64,000 nucleotides of DNA from Planctomycetales bacterium. Lineage in GTDB: Bacteria; 4484-113. The first letter of the stretch is position 1; the number at the start of each line of letters is the position of its first letter. The stretch spans positions 41,314 to 105,313 of the forward strand of contig JAUWGS010000007.1 of the NCBI GenBank assembly GCA_030606285.1, given 5' to 3'. Made by a program: the position numbers and the translations under genes. The notes under the pieces are model-generated. The model was not told where the DNA came from. It was given only the letters and a program-made list of their open reading frames with translations, and ran no database searches. This document shows positions 52,319 to 61,180 of the stretch, piece after piece.

Positions 52319-52359
52319 GGCTTGCGCGCCGGACGCTACGCGTCGCTGGCGCGTTCGAG
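52319..52359 (+). repeat. 41-bp palindromic repeat, copy 2
   Basis: Same sequence as copy 1 with one change (G for C in the first arm). After GTTCGAG it continues as CCCGCCACAGGCGGG, another small palindrome, not a tRNA end. The rest of 52360-52488 holds no gene. Confidence 0.85.
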
Positions 52360-52488
52360 CCCGCCACAGGCGGGTAAATCCGCCCGACCGCGATTGCCTT
52401 CGCTTATTCCGCGCTTGGCTGAGTTCCAGTATTCTATGCGCTGCCGCTGAACTCGTGGGATTGTGTTATACAGGAAGCCTGCTTCGCG

Positions 52489-52517
52489 AAAAAAGGGCTC
52501 CCGGATACCGGAAGCCC
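52489..52517 (-). terminator. Intrinsic terminator
   Basis: On the minus strand GGGCTTCCGG, loop TAT and CCGGGAGCCC form a 10-bp stem followed by TTTTTT. It ends the transcript of the gene at 52672-53601. Confidence 0.85.
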
Positions 52518-52671
52518 TCGGGGGACATCCCGCCCCCATTATGTTGAGAACGAGCGGGGTTCACTCACGAACCACGCTTGTCCGCTGGTTGGGGCTGACC
52601 CAAAAGCCAGCATATTAATGATACCACGAGAACGGGCGGCCTGCCACGCTCTAAGAGCGGATTCCGCCATT

Positions 52672-53601
52672 TCAGGCGCTCTCTTCCTGCAACAAGGAGA
52701 CTGTCGGCAGAAGCTGCAGCTTGTTAAGGTAGATGCGGAGGTTGTGCTCATTGGGGTAGTCGCCAAAATGGCGGATGAGCGCCTGGATGCTGCCCTCCAG
52801 GACGTTCATCCCGAAGCTCCGCCCGTCCACGACCGGTGTAGTTGTGATGAGATGGTTCAGGCCGCGCTCGCGCAACAGCTCGCGATCATCCTCGGTCGTT
52901 GTGTTTGTGATGACGACCTTGCCAGCGAGGTCATCCGGCAGATTGCGGCGGATGTAGTGGTAATCGCCTGCGATGACGTCGGCCCACTCCAGCCAGCGAC
53001 GATGCTTTGGGCGCACCTTTTCCTGCTTCTCGCCGGTGGGGTAGAGCACCTGGAACGGCAGCTTGGTGATGAGCGGTAGCAGAATGCGCGCAAGGCTGAC
53101 AACGGCACGGTAGCTTCTAAGCGGTATGGGTATGCCCAGGCCGAAGATAAGGTCGCCGAAGACGATTTCTCCGGCTGCTTCATCCAGCACCTGCGCCATT
53201 CCGGTGCGGTCCACTGCGCTCACCATCAGCACCTTCTTGCCCTCCAATGAGATGTCCGGACGCTCGCTCAGCAGGTATTCCATCTGCTGGGGTTCGAGGA
53301 TGCGCTTGAGCAGGCTACCGTCCGCTATTGGCGTCGTGCCCGCTGCGCGCGCGAGCTTTAGCGCGTCCCGAACCACAAAGCGCCGGTTGCCGGCGAAAAG
53401 GTAGAGGTCTATGCCTCCGAGCCCGATTGCCTGCACTTCGGGGGCGAGTCGGCTGATGAGCTCCACCGCGCGGTAGAGCTTGCCGTCAACGCCCTTGCGG
53501 TCGAGCAGCAGGGGCACGCCGAGCAGCTCGCTGCGGGCGGTCTTATCGCGCTTACTGCTTCCCAGCGAGACGGAAACGATTCTGAGAGGTTCGACACCCA
53601 T
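52672..53601 (-). CDS. Quinate-5-dehydrogenase-like conserved protein
   Basis: This 309-residue protein matches a conserved family often annotated as quinate 5-dehydrogenase, recognised by IVSVSLGSSKRDKTA, AIGLGGIDLYLFAGNRRFVV, VLMVSAVDRTGMAQVL and GDLIFGLGIPIPLRS. The annotation is not backed by a motif I can verify; a Rossmann-like GxGGxD is seen, but biochemical proof is unknown to me. A TAGAAT at 53613-53618 predicts a five-base leader. It is divergent from the AtpI-like gene; the two -10 elements are about 20 bases apart. Confidence 0.6.
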   Translation of the reverse strand: MGVEPLRIVSVSLGSSKRDKTARSELLGVPLLLDRKGVDGKLYRAVELISRLAPEVQAIGLGGIDLYLFAGNRRFVVRDALKLARAAGTTPIADGSLLKRILEPQQMEYLLSERPDISLEGKKVLMVSAVDRTGMAQVLDEAAGEIVFGDLIFGLGIPIPLRSYRAVVSLARILLPLITKLPFQVLYPTGEKQEKVRPKHRRWLEWADVIAGDYHYIRRNLPDDLAGKVVITNTTTEDDRELLRERGLNHLITTTPVVDGRSFGMNVLEGSIQALIRHFGDYPNEHNLRIYLNKLQLLPTVSLLQEESA

Positions 53602-53631
53602 CTTCTTGCAGCATTCTAGGCGAAGTTGGGC

Positions 53632-53637
53632 TAAAAT
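53632..53637 (+). promoter_or_regulatory. -10 element TAAAAT of a leaderless transcript
   Basis: TAAAAT predicts +1 at 53644, the G of the GTG start of the AtpI-like gene. Confidence 0.55.
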
Positions 53638-53643
53638 GAAAAC

Positions 53644-53919
53644 GTGTTACCGAAGCGGCCACATCGCAGCTTGTTTGACTTCCGCAAACGGAAGAGCGGA
53701 GAGGATTCCGATCGGGACGCGCGCCGGGGCATGCGGGCAGCGGGTCTTGGCATGAGCATCCCCTTCGCGCTGTTGACGGGGCCGCTTGTAGGCTATTTTC
53801 TGGGTGCGTGGCTGGATGGCAGGTTCTCTACCTCCTGGATTACTCCCGTTGCAGTTCTCCTCGGTCTGGCGGGCTCCATTCAACTCACCGTGCGCATGCT
53901 CAAGGAACTCAACTCGTAG
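53644..53919 (+). CDS. AtpI/AtpZ-like small membrane protein
   Basis: This 91-residue protein has a basic N-terminus and two spans (GMSIPFALLTGPLVGYFLGA and TPVAVLLGLAGSIQLTVRML), with the family-like GPLVGYFLGAWLDGRF hairpin. Such proteins are usually near F0F1-ATP synthase genes and help assembly or magnesium binding; no ATP synthase gene lies here, so it may be a free-standing relative. GTG 53644 is at the predicted +1. Confidence 0.75.
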   Translation: MLPKRPHRSLFDFRKRKSGEDSDRDARRGMRAAGLGMSIPFALLTGPLVGYFLGAWLDGRFSTSWITPVAVLLGLAGSIQLTVRMLKELNS

Positions 53920-53941
53920 CCCAGAGCTCTTTTTTGTGTGC

Positions 53942-53947
53942 TACAAT
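53942..53947 (+). promoter_or_regulatory. -10 element TACAAT for rplY
   Basis: TGCTACAAT gives +1 near 53954 and a 26-base leader containing CAGGAGG before ATG 53980. Confidence 0.5.
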
Positions 53948-53979
53948 GATTTCATCTCACAGGAGGACGAGAGTTTAAA

Positions 53980-54279
53980 ATGGTAGTCCCTCTAAAGGCT
54001 GAGATCCGAAAGGAATTCGGCAAAGAGAAGATGAAAAAGCTCCGTGCGGCAGGCAAGCTGCCGGCGGTCGCTTACGGCCCTGCTCTGAAAGAGCCGCTGC
54101 ACCTCATGCTTGACCTGAAGGAATCGCAGAAGGCGCTCTTGAAGGGCGGCCGTGACACGGACTATGAGCTGAAAGTAGGGCGGAGGAAGTTCCAAGCCCT
54201 GCTGCAAGAGGTGCAGCGCGATCCTGTCACCGGCAGCTTTGTGCATGTGGATTTCTATCTGCCCCCCAAGCGCAAATAG
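53980..54279 (+). CDS. rplY: Ribosomal protein bL25
   Basis: This 99-residue protein is bL25, which binds 5S rRNA. It has the family N-terminus EIRKEFGKEKMKKLRAAGKL, PAVAYG, then FQALLQEVQRDPVTG and HVDFY at the end. It is the short form without the CTC C-terminal domain. AGGAGG lies 13 bases before ATG 53980. Confidence 0.93.
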   Translation: MVVPLKAEIRKEFGKEKMKKLRAAGKLPAVAYGPALKEPLHLMLDLKESQKALLKGGRDTDYELKVGRRKFQALLQEVQRDPVTGSFVHVDFYLPPKRK

Positions 54280-54297
54280 CGTATAATCCTCTCTAAG

Positions 54298-55347
54298 GTG
54301 AAACGGGCGACAACAGTCGAAAGGCGCAGGAACCTGCAGGTCGTCTACGACTTCCTGAAGCGGGCGAATGCACGCACCTCGCCGATTCCCTCTCTCGAAG
54401 AGGTGAACTACCGCATGCGCGAGGGCTTCCAGCAGTTCGCCGTGGAGCTTGTCGAGGAGCAGAACCCCGAAAAGAGCTTCCTGGAGGTCACCCAGGAGCC
54501 TCCCGAGAGCGCCGATTTCTTCACAGGCAGTATGCAGCGCACGCAACTCGTCGGGCATATCGAGCTTGAAGGCCACGAATTGCCACTGCACTACGTGATT
54601 GTCTCGTCGATTATCCTCCACCGAAAGGACCGGGTGTTCCACGCCTGGAAGAGCGCAGTCAAACACGAGTACATCCTCGCGCCTTTGAAGTTCCTTCCGG
54701 AGGCCGAGAAGCTGAAGGAGGAGTTTTCCGGTGACCTGCCCGTCACGCTGCATGACACCGGCGGGGAGGAACTCAACTATACGCAGCTACGCATCGCGGC
54801 GGTAAACTGCACACGGGATTTGAAATGGGAGACGCGCCACGCCCTTCTTGCCATGTGGAGGGAAGAAGAAGGGGTGGATGCCAACATGCTGAACATCATT
54901 GACGACTCTCTGCTGCACACCGACAACGCTGAACTCAGAGAGAATATGGTTGGCTTTCTGCGCATGGTCTATGTGCCTTTCCAGAATCGAGACCAGCTCT
55001 CCAACCACCTGATGCTGGACGAGTTCCAGCGCGGGCAGTTGTTCAAGATTATCGATCCTGAGAAACCCGAGAATATTAAGTACTCGTGGTTTCTGAGGAT
55101 GAGGCAGGTCGCGAAGGCGGAACCGGAATACGGCCTCGTCCGGCTGGAGATCCTGGCGCAAAACGACGAGGAAGCGCGGCGCCGTGCTGACGACTTCTCG
55201 TGCCTGATGGTGCGCGAGAGGTTCCCCGTCACGTTCCCTGCCCCACAGTGGGACAAGCTGATCTTCCCGCATAAGTTGTGCGCCCAGTACTTGAGCAGCC
55301 TGGTGCCGTCCAGTGAAACCATCCAGTCATATTTCATGAGTGAATAA
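54298..55347 (+). CDS. NurA-like DNA repair nuclease, candidate
   Basis: This 349-residue protein is placed as NurA-like by context and pattern: it lies 50 bases before a HerA-like ATPase, and its C-terminal part (YGLVRLEILAQNDEEARRRA, then FPAPQWDKLIFPHKL) matches the late helices and strand of NurA. The N-terminal metal motif, usually DGS, reads FTGSMQR, so the catalytic Asp is not evident. GTG 54298 is four bases after +1 of TATAAT (54282-54287). It could be an inactive or diverged member. In known pairs NurA and HerA resect double-strand breaks together. Confidence 0.5.
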   Translation: MKRATTVERRRNLQVVYDFLKRANARTSPIPSLEEVNYRMREGFQQFAVELVEEQNPEKSFLEVTQEPPESADFFTGSMQRTQLVGHIELEGHELPLHYVIVSSIILHRKDRVFHAWKSAVKHEYILAPLKFLPEAEKLKEEFSGDLPVTLHDTGGEELNYTQLRIAAVNCTRDLKWETRHALLAMWREEEGVDANMLNIIDDSLLHTDNAELRENMVGFLRMVYVPFQNRDQLSNHLMLDEFQRGQLFKIIDPEKPENIKYSWFLRMRQVAKAEPEYGLVRLEILAQNDEEARRRADDFSCLMVRERFPVTFPAPQWDKLIFPHKLCAQYLSSLVPSSETIQSYFMSE

Positions 55348-55396
55348 CGAACCGATGTGCTTTCCTAAATCCTGGAGATTTGGGGTGAGGTAAAAG

Positions 55397-57136
55397 ATGA
55401 AAGATGTCTGCAAGTTTCCGGATTACGTGAACTTCGAGTATGGGCCTATCGGCAAAGCCACCTCGACGAAGGATAGCCCGAACACATCTGCCGAATTCCA
55501 CTTCTGGATTGCCGACGGCGTGGATACGTTGGAGCTGGGAAACATCGTCGCTGCCTGCACAGCCGACGGCCATGTGACGTTCGGAACCGTTGTGGAGCTG
55601 CGCACCGTGATGGACATAGACAACTTCCTGTCCGACTACATCAGCCATGATTTCGGCAATCCCGAGGTTGTACCGCCTTCGGACATCGCCGAGATGATGG
55701 TCGCAAAGTGCGTTGTCATCAAGTCCACGACGGAGCGAGTGCGTCCTATCGGCCGGGCGGAAACCTACTACGCGTCCGAGACGGGCGTCGCGTGGGGTTT
55801 GGGGATGCTGGACTTCGCTGGCGCCGGGCGCGGTGTGCCCATTGCCGTTATGGAGAACGGCGACGGCACGCTGATTCCCATCTTACTCGACGATGAGTTC
55901 CTTGTCGGCCCTGAAGGGTCGCACTTGAACATGAGCGGGATATCAGGCCTAGCGACCAAGACTTCGCTGGTTGAGTTCCTTCTCAAATCGATACTCGACA
56001 CGATGGTGCGCAGCGAGCGACGCCGAGTGTGCGCGGTGTTCTTCAACGTCAAGGGCAAGGACATGCTCTACCTTGACAAACCCAACCCGCAGTACGAGGA
56101 AGACGACCCCTACACGAATAAGTGTCGGCAGATGTACTCGAAGCTGGGTGTTGAGCTGGTGCCGTTCGAGAATGTGCGTATCTTCGCGCCTTACGACCGC
56201 AGATACGAGGGTCACACCAAGAGCTTCCGCCGGGACGGCAAGGTTGAGCACTTTATCTGGGAGCTAATTGAGATTGTCGAGGACATCCCGGAGCTGTTTG
56301 ACAAGGACACCTGGGATGAAGGTGTCGAAGCGGTCTGGGTGGACGTCCGGGACCAGATTGAGCGCCAGCCAATCCGCTCGTACGACGAACTCCTGAGTTA
56401 TCTGGCAGAAGAGCGCCGAGTTCTGGCCAACGCGGCGATATCGCACTGGCACGGTCATGACAAGCAGGTCTACTACAAGGCCGCCAAGAACCTTGATGCT
56501 CTGCCGGGCTTGTACGACGGCTTGGTCTGCACCGGCGGTGTGGATGAAGTGGACATACCACTGCACGATCTCCACAATGGCTCGATCTTCGTCATCGATA
56601 TCCAGTCGCTGAATGACCGTGGACAGGCGATGGTCTTCAATAAGATTCTGAAGCGCGTCTACCGAATGCTCCTGGATAAAAACGTCAAGAAGGATTTCGA
56701 TACCGCAATATTCTTCATAGACGAGCTCAATAAGTTCGCTCCCCGAGATCCAACCGTTCAGGCCCCGATCAAGCAATCGGTGATTGAGATCTGCGCCCGA
56801 GGGCGCTCGCTGGGCGTGTCGCTGTTCGGTGTAGAGCAGTTCATGAGTCAGGTGGACCGGCAGGTCGTGGACAACTCGTCGACCCTCATCTACGGACGCA
56901 CGGGACCCGCTGAGCTGATGACCGACCAGTACGCCTGGCTTGACACCGATGTGCGCAACCGCCTGACGACGATCCCTCGCGGGACCTTCCTGCTGAAGCA
57001 CGCGAAGTTCGTGCAGCCGGTGTTCTGCAAGTTCCCGTTCCCGTCCTGCGTCCCGGGTGACCAGTACGAGGAAGAGGAAGGCCTGGCTGCCAAGCGCGAG
57101 GCTGCGACCGCCTTCACCTTCAAGCGGGATCTCTAA
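55397..57136 (+). CDS. HerA/DUF87-like ATPase
   Basis: This 579-residue protein has an N-terminal HAS-barrel-like region (HFWIADGVDTLELGNIVAAC), then a RecA-type ATPase. Walker A is unusual: HLNMSGISGLATKTSLVEFL near residues 180-190, where the Lys-Thr-Ser is kept but the glycine spacing is altered. Walker B is FFIDELNKFAPR near residue 440, and the later ICARGRSLGVSLFGVEQF has the family arginine and Gln sensor. It is the HerA-type DNA translocase that pairs with the NurA-like gene. GTGAGG is eight bases before ATG 55397. Confidence 0.75.
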   Translation: MKDVCKFPDYVNFEYGPIGKATSTKDSPNTSAEFHFWIADGVDTLELGNIVAACTADGHVTFGTVVELRTVMDIDNFLSDYISHDFGNPEVVPPSDIAEMMVAKCVVIKSTTERVRPIGRAETYYASETGVAWGLGMLDFAGAGRGVPIAVMENGDGTLIPILLDDEFLVGPEGSHLNMSGISGLATKTSLVEFLLKSILDTMVRSERRRVCAVFFNVKGKDMLYLDKPNPQYEEDDPYTNKCRQMYSKLGVELVPFENVRIFAPYDRRYEGHTKSFRRDGKVEHFIWELIEIVEDIPELFDKDTWDEGVEAVWVDVRDQIERQPIRSYDELLSYLAEERRVLANAAISHWHGHDKQVYYKAAKNLDALPGLYDGLVCTGGVDEVDIPLHDLHNGSIFVIDIQSLNDRGQAMVFNKILKRVYRMLLDKNVKKDFDTAIFFIDELNKFAPRDPTVQAPIKQSVIEICARGRSLGVSLFGVEQFMSQVDRQVVDNSSTLIYGRTGPAELMTDQYAWLDTDVRNRLTTIPRGTFLLKHAKFVQPVFCKFPFPSCVPGDQYEEEEGLAAKREAATAFTFKRDL

Positions 57137-57276
57137 GCAGCGCGCACTAAGCCGGTTTCATGTGGGATACGCGGGAAGCGCGTTTTCACGAACAGGCGAT
57201 TGCGACCGCAGCGGCGCAGCTCCTGCTATAATCCTTCCGGGCACCATTACCATAGCATTGCGACGGGGAGAGACCT

Positions 57277-59661
57277 ATGTCTGATGGAAAGTGGCGAGCT
57301 GCATATGTGGTCGTTGCGGTGGTATTCCTGGCATTGGCGCTGCTTCACTCCGCCTGCGGGAATCGAGCGGGACGGCTTCCGGAGTTTGCGTCATCTGCGC
57401 CGGTATCAGAGGAGCTTGCGTCTAATAAGGAGCGCGCGGACGGTGCACCTCCGCCTGTACTGGAGCTGGACGAGCTGATGACTGGCGCGCCGAAGGGCGT
57501 GAGGAACGGATCTCAGATTGTGAGCCTCGGCTCCGACTACTCTCCGGAGAATTCGGACAGCACAAGCGACCGCGAATACAGCATCGAAGTTGAGGATACG
57601 AGCCTGAACCTTCGTGCCTACGAGCCGGGTGATTACACGTACGCGTTGTTTGCCCAGCAGATTGGCGACGGCGAGTTCGGAGGAGGGCAGGACGACGATG
57701 TACCGCTTCAGGCGCTGATTGACACCGAGGTCTGCTCGTACGGCGGCGGACAGGACGATGACGTCCCGTTGGTTTACTTTCTGGGCTTCGCAGACTACTC
57801 GCTTGGCTCCTGGCGCTGGTACGGACCGTTTGGCACCAATGACCGGGTGATTCTCCTGAGTACCGATACGCTGCAGAACCGTTTCAAGTCGCCCAATGAC
57901 AACTTCTACGTTGTGGTGCTCACAACGAACGGAGGCAAGGGCGCGAGCCGCCTGCCCGACAGGGGTCTGGTAGCGGACCTGCCGTTTGAGCCGACGGAGC
58001 GCATGGTGGCGCAGGACGAGGATCCCGGCGGCGTGAGGATCAACCGACTCGTAACTGACGCCGACAACGGCATTGGCACCGTTCCGGGTGTGGTGACCGG
58101 CCTGGTAGCGGATGCGGACGAGACAGGCGTCACGCTAAGTTGGGATACGAACCCGGACCCCAGCGTGTCCATGTATCACGTGTACCGCAAGGATGCGGAC
58201 GCCGATACTCCTCTGGTTGCGCTGGCTGATGTGGATGCACCGATAACCACTTACGACGATGACACCGCCGTGCCCGTGCAGACGTATCTCTACGGCGTCC
58301 GTGCTTTGAACACTGCCGGAGTCGGCGGCTATGCATACGCGCTTGCGGGGCATCAGAGCCCGCCTATGATCATCCACGTGACACCGTCCAGGGGGAAGGA
58401 GGGTGCCACGGTTGAGTTCAGGGCATCGCTGTTCGGCACCGAGCCCCTGGACTACTCGTGGGAGTTCGGCGGCGGCGCTGCGCCCAACTTCAGTAGCGAC
58501 GAAATGCCCGAAGTGACGTTGGGGGATCCGGGAAGCTACGACGCCTCGTTACTAGTAACTAACGCGTATGGTGATGACGTGTTTACCTTCACGCTGCGGG
58601 TGCTTTCCGGTGAGCCGAGGTGGCGCACTTACACTGTCGCGAGCGACGGTAATGTGGGATACGCCAGCTCACTGGCCGTCGTGGACGGACACCCCGCGAT
58701 TGGCTACAGCGATACTACCGAAGGCGCGTTGAAGTATGTGAGAGCAACAGACTCCTGGGGAAGCGCCTGGGGGACTCCTGTAACGGCAGACGCCTTCAGC
58801 GGCGGCGACTCAATCTCGCTGGCTATCATCAACGGCCATCCCGCCGTCTGCTATCTCACGGGATCATTCAATGGCACGCTGAGATACGTGCATGCCACCG
58901 ATGCAGCCGGCGACGCCTGGGGAAGCCCGGTGACAATAGATGAGTGCAGCGATTTGACCCTGAGAGCATCACTCGCCATAGTGAACGGCAATCCAGCCAT
59001 CAGCTACCAGGGCGACAGCCATCTTATGTATGTGCGTGCCGACGACGCTTATGGTTCGACCTGGGGCACTCCAATTGTTGTCGACAGCGTATGGCTGTCG
59101 GGTTCGGATAGCTCGCTTGCAGTGGTAGACGGCCGTCCGGCAATCAGCTACTACATGGGTGGCCTGTGCTACGTGCGGGCGGAAGATTCCGATGGCAGCA
59201 CCTGGGGAACGCCGATGGGTGTCATTTCCGGCTCTGCAATAGGCAATTGGACTACACAGGCTGTCGTTGACGGCTTCCCTGCGATCAGCTACTACGAGAA
59301 TATCAAGAGTGAAGCTCCCTCCGAAGGAGCACTGGGATTCATCCGGGCTTCAGCCGTTGACGGCGCATCCTGGGATCTGCCGCAGACTCTTGATTCCGGC
59401 AGCGGGGGCGATGTCGGCCAATGGGCATATCTGGCGATAGTGGACGGCAATCCGGCTGTGAGCTACCTCGATGACACCAACGACTTTCTCATGTTCGTGC
59501 GCTCTCTTGACGCACAGGGCGCCAATTGGGGGCTTCCCGAAGTCATAGACGACAGCGGTTACATCGGCGGCTGCACCTGGCTCGCAGAGGTAAATGGCAG
59601 CCCGGCCATCAGCTACTGTGACGATTACCACTGGGATCTCATGTATGCCGTCTATTACTGA
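57277..59661 (+). CDS. Large lipoprotein with FN3/PKD-like domains and seven propeller repeats
   Basis: This 794-residue lipoprotein has lipobox HSAC. The middle part has two near-identical decapeptides (GGGQDDDVPL), an FN3-like domain (GLVADADETGVTLSWDTNPD) and a PKD-like domain (LDYSWEFGGGAAPNFS, then GSYDASLLVTNAYGDDVFT). The last 330 residues hold seven repeats of a roughly 45-residue unit of the form SLAVVDGHPAISY, L-YVRA-D and W-G-TPV, consistent with a seven-bladed propeller. Propellers of this type bind protein or glycan partners at the surface; the ligand is unknown. GGGAGAG lies four bases before ATG 57277. TATAAT lies upstream near 57227. Confidence 0.75.
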   Translation: MSDGKWRAAYVVVAVVFLALALLHSACGNRAGRLPEFASSAPVSEELASNKERADGAPPPVLELDELMTGAPKGVRNGSQIVSLGSDYSPENSDSTSDREYSIEVEDTSLNLRAYEPGDYTYALFAQQIGDGEFGGGQDDDVPLQALIDTEVCSYGGGQDDDVPLVYFLGFADYSLGSWRWYGPFGTNDRVILLSTDTLQNRFKSPNDNFYVVVLTTNGGKGASRLPDRGLVADLPFEPTERMVAQDEDPGGVRINRLVTDADNGIGTVPGVVTGLVADADETGVTLSWDTNPDPSVSMYHVYRKDADADTPLVALADVDAPITTYDDDTAVPVQTYLYGVRALNTAGVGGYAYALAGHQSPPMIIHVTPSRGKEGATVEFRASLFGTEPLDYSWEFGGGAAPNFSSDEMPEVTLGDPGSYDASLLVTNAYGDDVFTFTLRVLSGEPRWRTYTVASDGNVGYASSLAVVDGHPAIGYSDTTEGALKYVRATDSWGSAWGTPVTADAFSGGDSISLAIINGHPAVCYLTGSFNGTLRYVHATDAAGDAWGSPVTIDECSDLTLRASLAIVNGNPAISYQGDSHLMYVRADDAYGSTWGTPIVVDSVWLSGSDSSLAVVDGRPAISYYMGGLCYVRAEDSDGSTWGTPMGVISGSAIGNWTTQAVVDGFPAISYYENIKSEAPSEGALGFIRASAVDGASWDLPQTLDSGSGGDVGQWAYLAIVDGNPAVSYLDDTNDFLMFVRSLDAQGANWGLPEVIDDSGYIGGCTWLAEVNGSPAISYCDDYHWDLMYAVYY

Positions 59662-59744
59662 GCCGAGTCAGGCCGTATAACTCGCATGCCTGTGGTCGTA
59701 TGACGCGATGGAATCCGCTCGTTATGCTAAACTAGAGATGTGAC

Positions 59745-61022
59745 ATGTCCCAGGATGCTGCGCAACTGGTAAACGTTACTATCCTCTTCGCCGACCTGCT
59801 GGATTCGGTGAGGATAAGTTCGGTGCTCGATTTCTGGGCTTATGACGATCTTGTCACCGAGTATCAGTACTATCTCAACTCGGCCGCAGATGAAATCGGC
59901 AGCGAGCTGGTGGCTGAGCGGTATGTAAAAGGTGACGAGCTTGCGCTATTCCTCTACGACCGAAACCAGGTTGAGCGCAATCGGACTATCCTCTCGCTGC
60001 CGGAGGACGACCCCAAGCGCAGGGAACTGGAAGCTGAGAATGCGGAATGCGACAACGAAGCTTTATTCTCCGCTTTGCGTGCGGGCATTATGCTCAAAAA
60101 CGCCTGGCTTTCCTCGCCCGTCAACTTCCATCGCGTAACCTCGCGCCAGTTGCCGTTTGACCTCGGCATTGGCATTCACAGCGGACTCTGCGTTCTTCGC
60201 GAGCGCGGCGATGGCACCACGCGCATTGAGGGTTACACGATTAATTTCGCCAAGCGCATAGAGGGCTACAGCCGTATGGGGCGAGTCACCCGGCTTATGC
60301 TCAGCCGCACGGCCACTCAGCACCTTCGTTTTGTGCGAAGAGAGTTTGTAGTTATACGCCAGCGCCTTGGCTTCATCTCCCATAAGCCGAGAGGCGAGGA
60401 CCTGAAGGGTCTTCAGGCCGGTCTGGAGCTTTATGAACTGAAGTTCTTTCATCGGCTCAGAATACTCCCTCCGAAGGACAAGGTAGTGGTCTTCGAGCAG
60501 CTATTGCGAAACGATCCGGTGAACATTTGGGCCTATCATATGGCGGTTGAGTACTACATATTTAAGGAGCCAAACCTGGACAAGGCGCGAGAGCTTGCGC
60601 TGCTGGCTTACGCAAATTTGCCGGATAACGAGAAAATTTGCTACGACCTTGGCACGATTGCGAAGCTTAAGGGGGAACTGGAGCAGGCGCGCTTCTTCGC
60701 TGGACGAGCGGTCGAGCTTAACCGAGAGTGGGATTTGCCGCTGGGTCTTCTCTGCGATCTCGAATATTTGGGCGATGCTGACCCGCAGAAGATGCTCGCG
60801 TATCAGAGGCGTGCATATGCGCTGTGCCCCGACAGTCCGCAGCGCTGCTGGGATCTAGGGGAAGCCTACCTGCACGCAGACGATAGAGCGGCGGCGAAGG
60901 AGTACATTGGCGAAGCGGTCTCCCTGTATCCCGACTATCTGAGGAGCGAAGAAAAGCGCACACTTGCCGGGGAACTCGGCGTTCTAGGGGAGGCCGAGCC
61001 AGACGCGCAGGATTGCGATTGA
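59745..61022 (+). CDS. Class III nucleotide cyclase domain with TPR tail
   Basis: This 425-residue protein has a cyclase homology domain at residues about 8-210: VTILFADLLDS (first metal Asp), VKGDELALF near residue 61 (second metal Asp), GIGIHSG near residue 143, and GYTINFAKRIEGYS (transition-state Asn). The substrate-selecting Lys expected before GD is not at its place, so ATP or GTP use cannot be called. No membrane or sensor domain is present. The C-terminal 180 residues form about four TPR repeats (NLDKARELALLAYANLPDNE, GELEQARFFAGRAVELN, RAAAKEYIGEAVSLYPD). TAAACT at 59728-59733 predicts a five-base leader. Confidence 0.8.
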   Translation: MSQDAAQLVNVTILFADLLDSVRISSVLDFWAYDDLVTEYQYYLNSAADEIGSELVAERYVKGDELALFLYDRNQVERNRTILSLPEDDPKRRELEAENAECDNEALFSALRAGIMLKNAWLSSPVNFHRVTSRQLPFDLGIGIHSGLCVLRERGDGTTRIEGYTINFAKRIEGYSRMGRVTRLMLSRTATQHLRFVRREFVVIRQRLGFISHKPRGEDLKGLQAGLELYELKFFHRLRILPPKDKVVVFEQLLRNDPVNIWAYHMAVEYYIFKEPNLDKARELALLAYANLPDNEKICYDLGTIAKLKGELEQARFFAGRAVELNREWDLPLGLLCDLEYLGDADPQKMLAYQRRAYALCPDSPQRCWDLGEAYLHADDRAAAKEYIGEAVSLYPDYLRSEEKRTLAGELGVLGEAEPDAQDCD

Positions 61023-61180
61023 CGTTCGGCGCGCGCGAATTGCGCGAGCCCGGGGAAGCCTGATAAAGGGTCAGGGCGTTGAAAGCCCTGCCTTGAGTGA
61101 GGTGTGAGTCGAGAAGCATACGCATTGCAGGCGCATTATTCCCCAGCGCATGGGATTAGAACCGTCGCGGGTATAACTCT

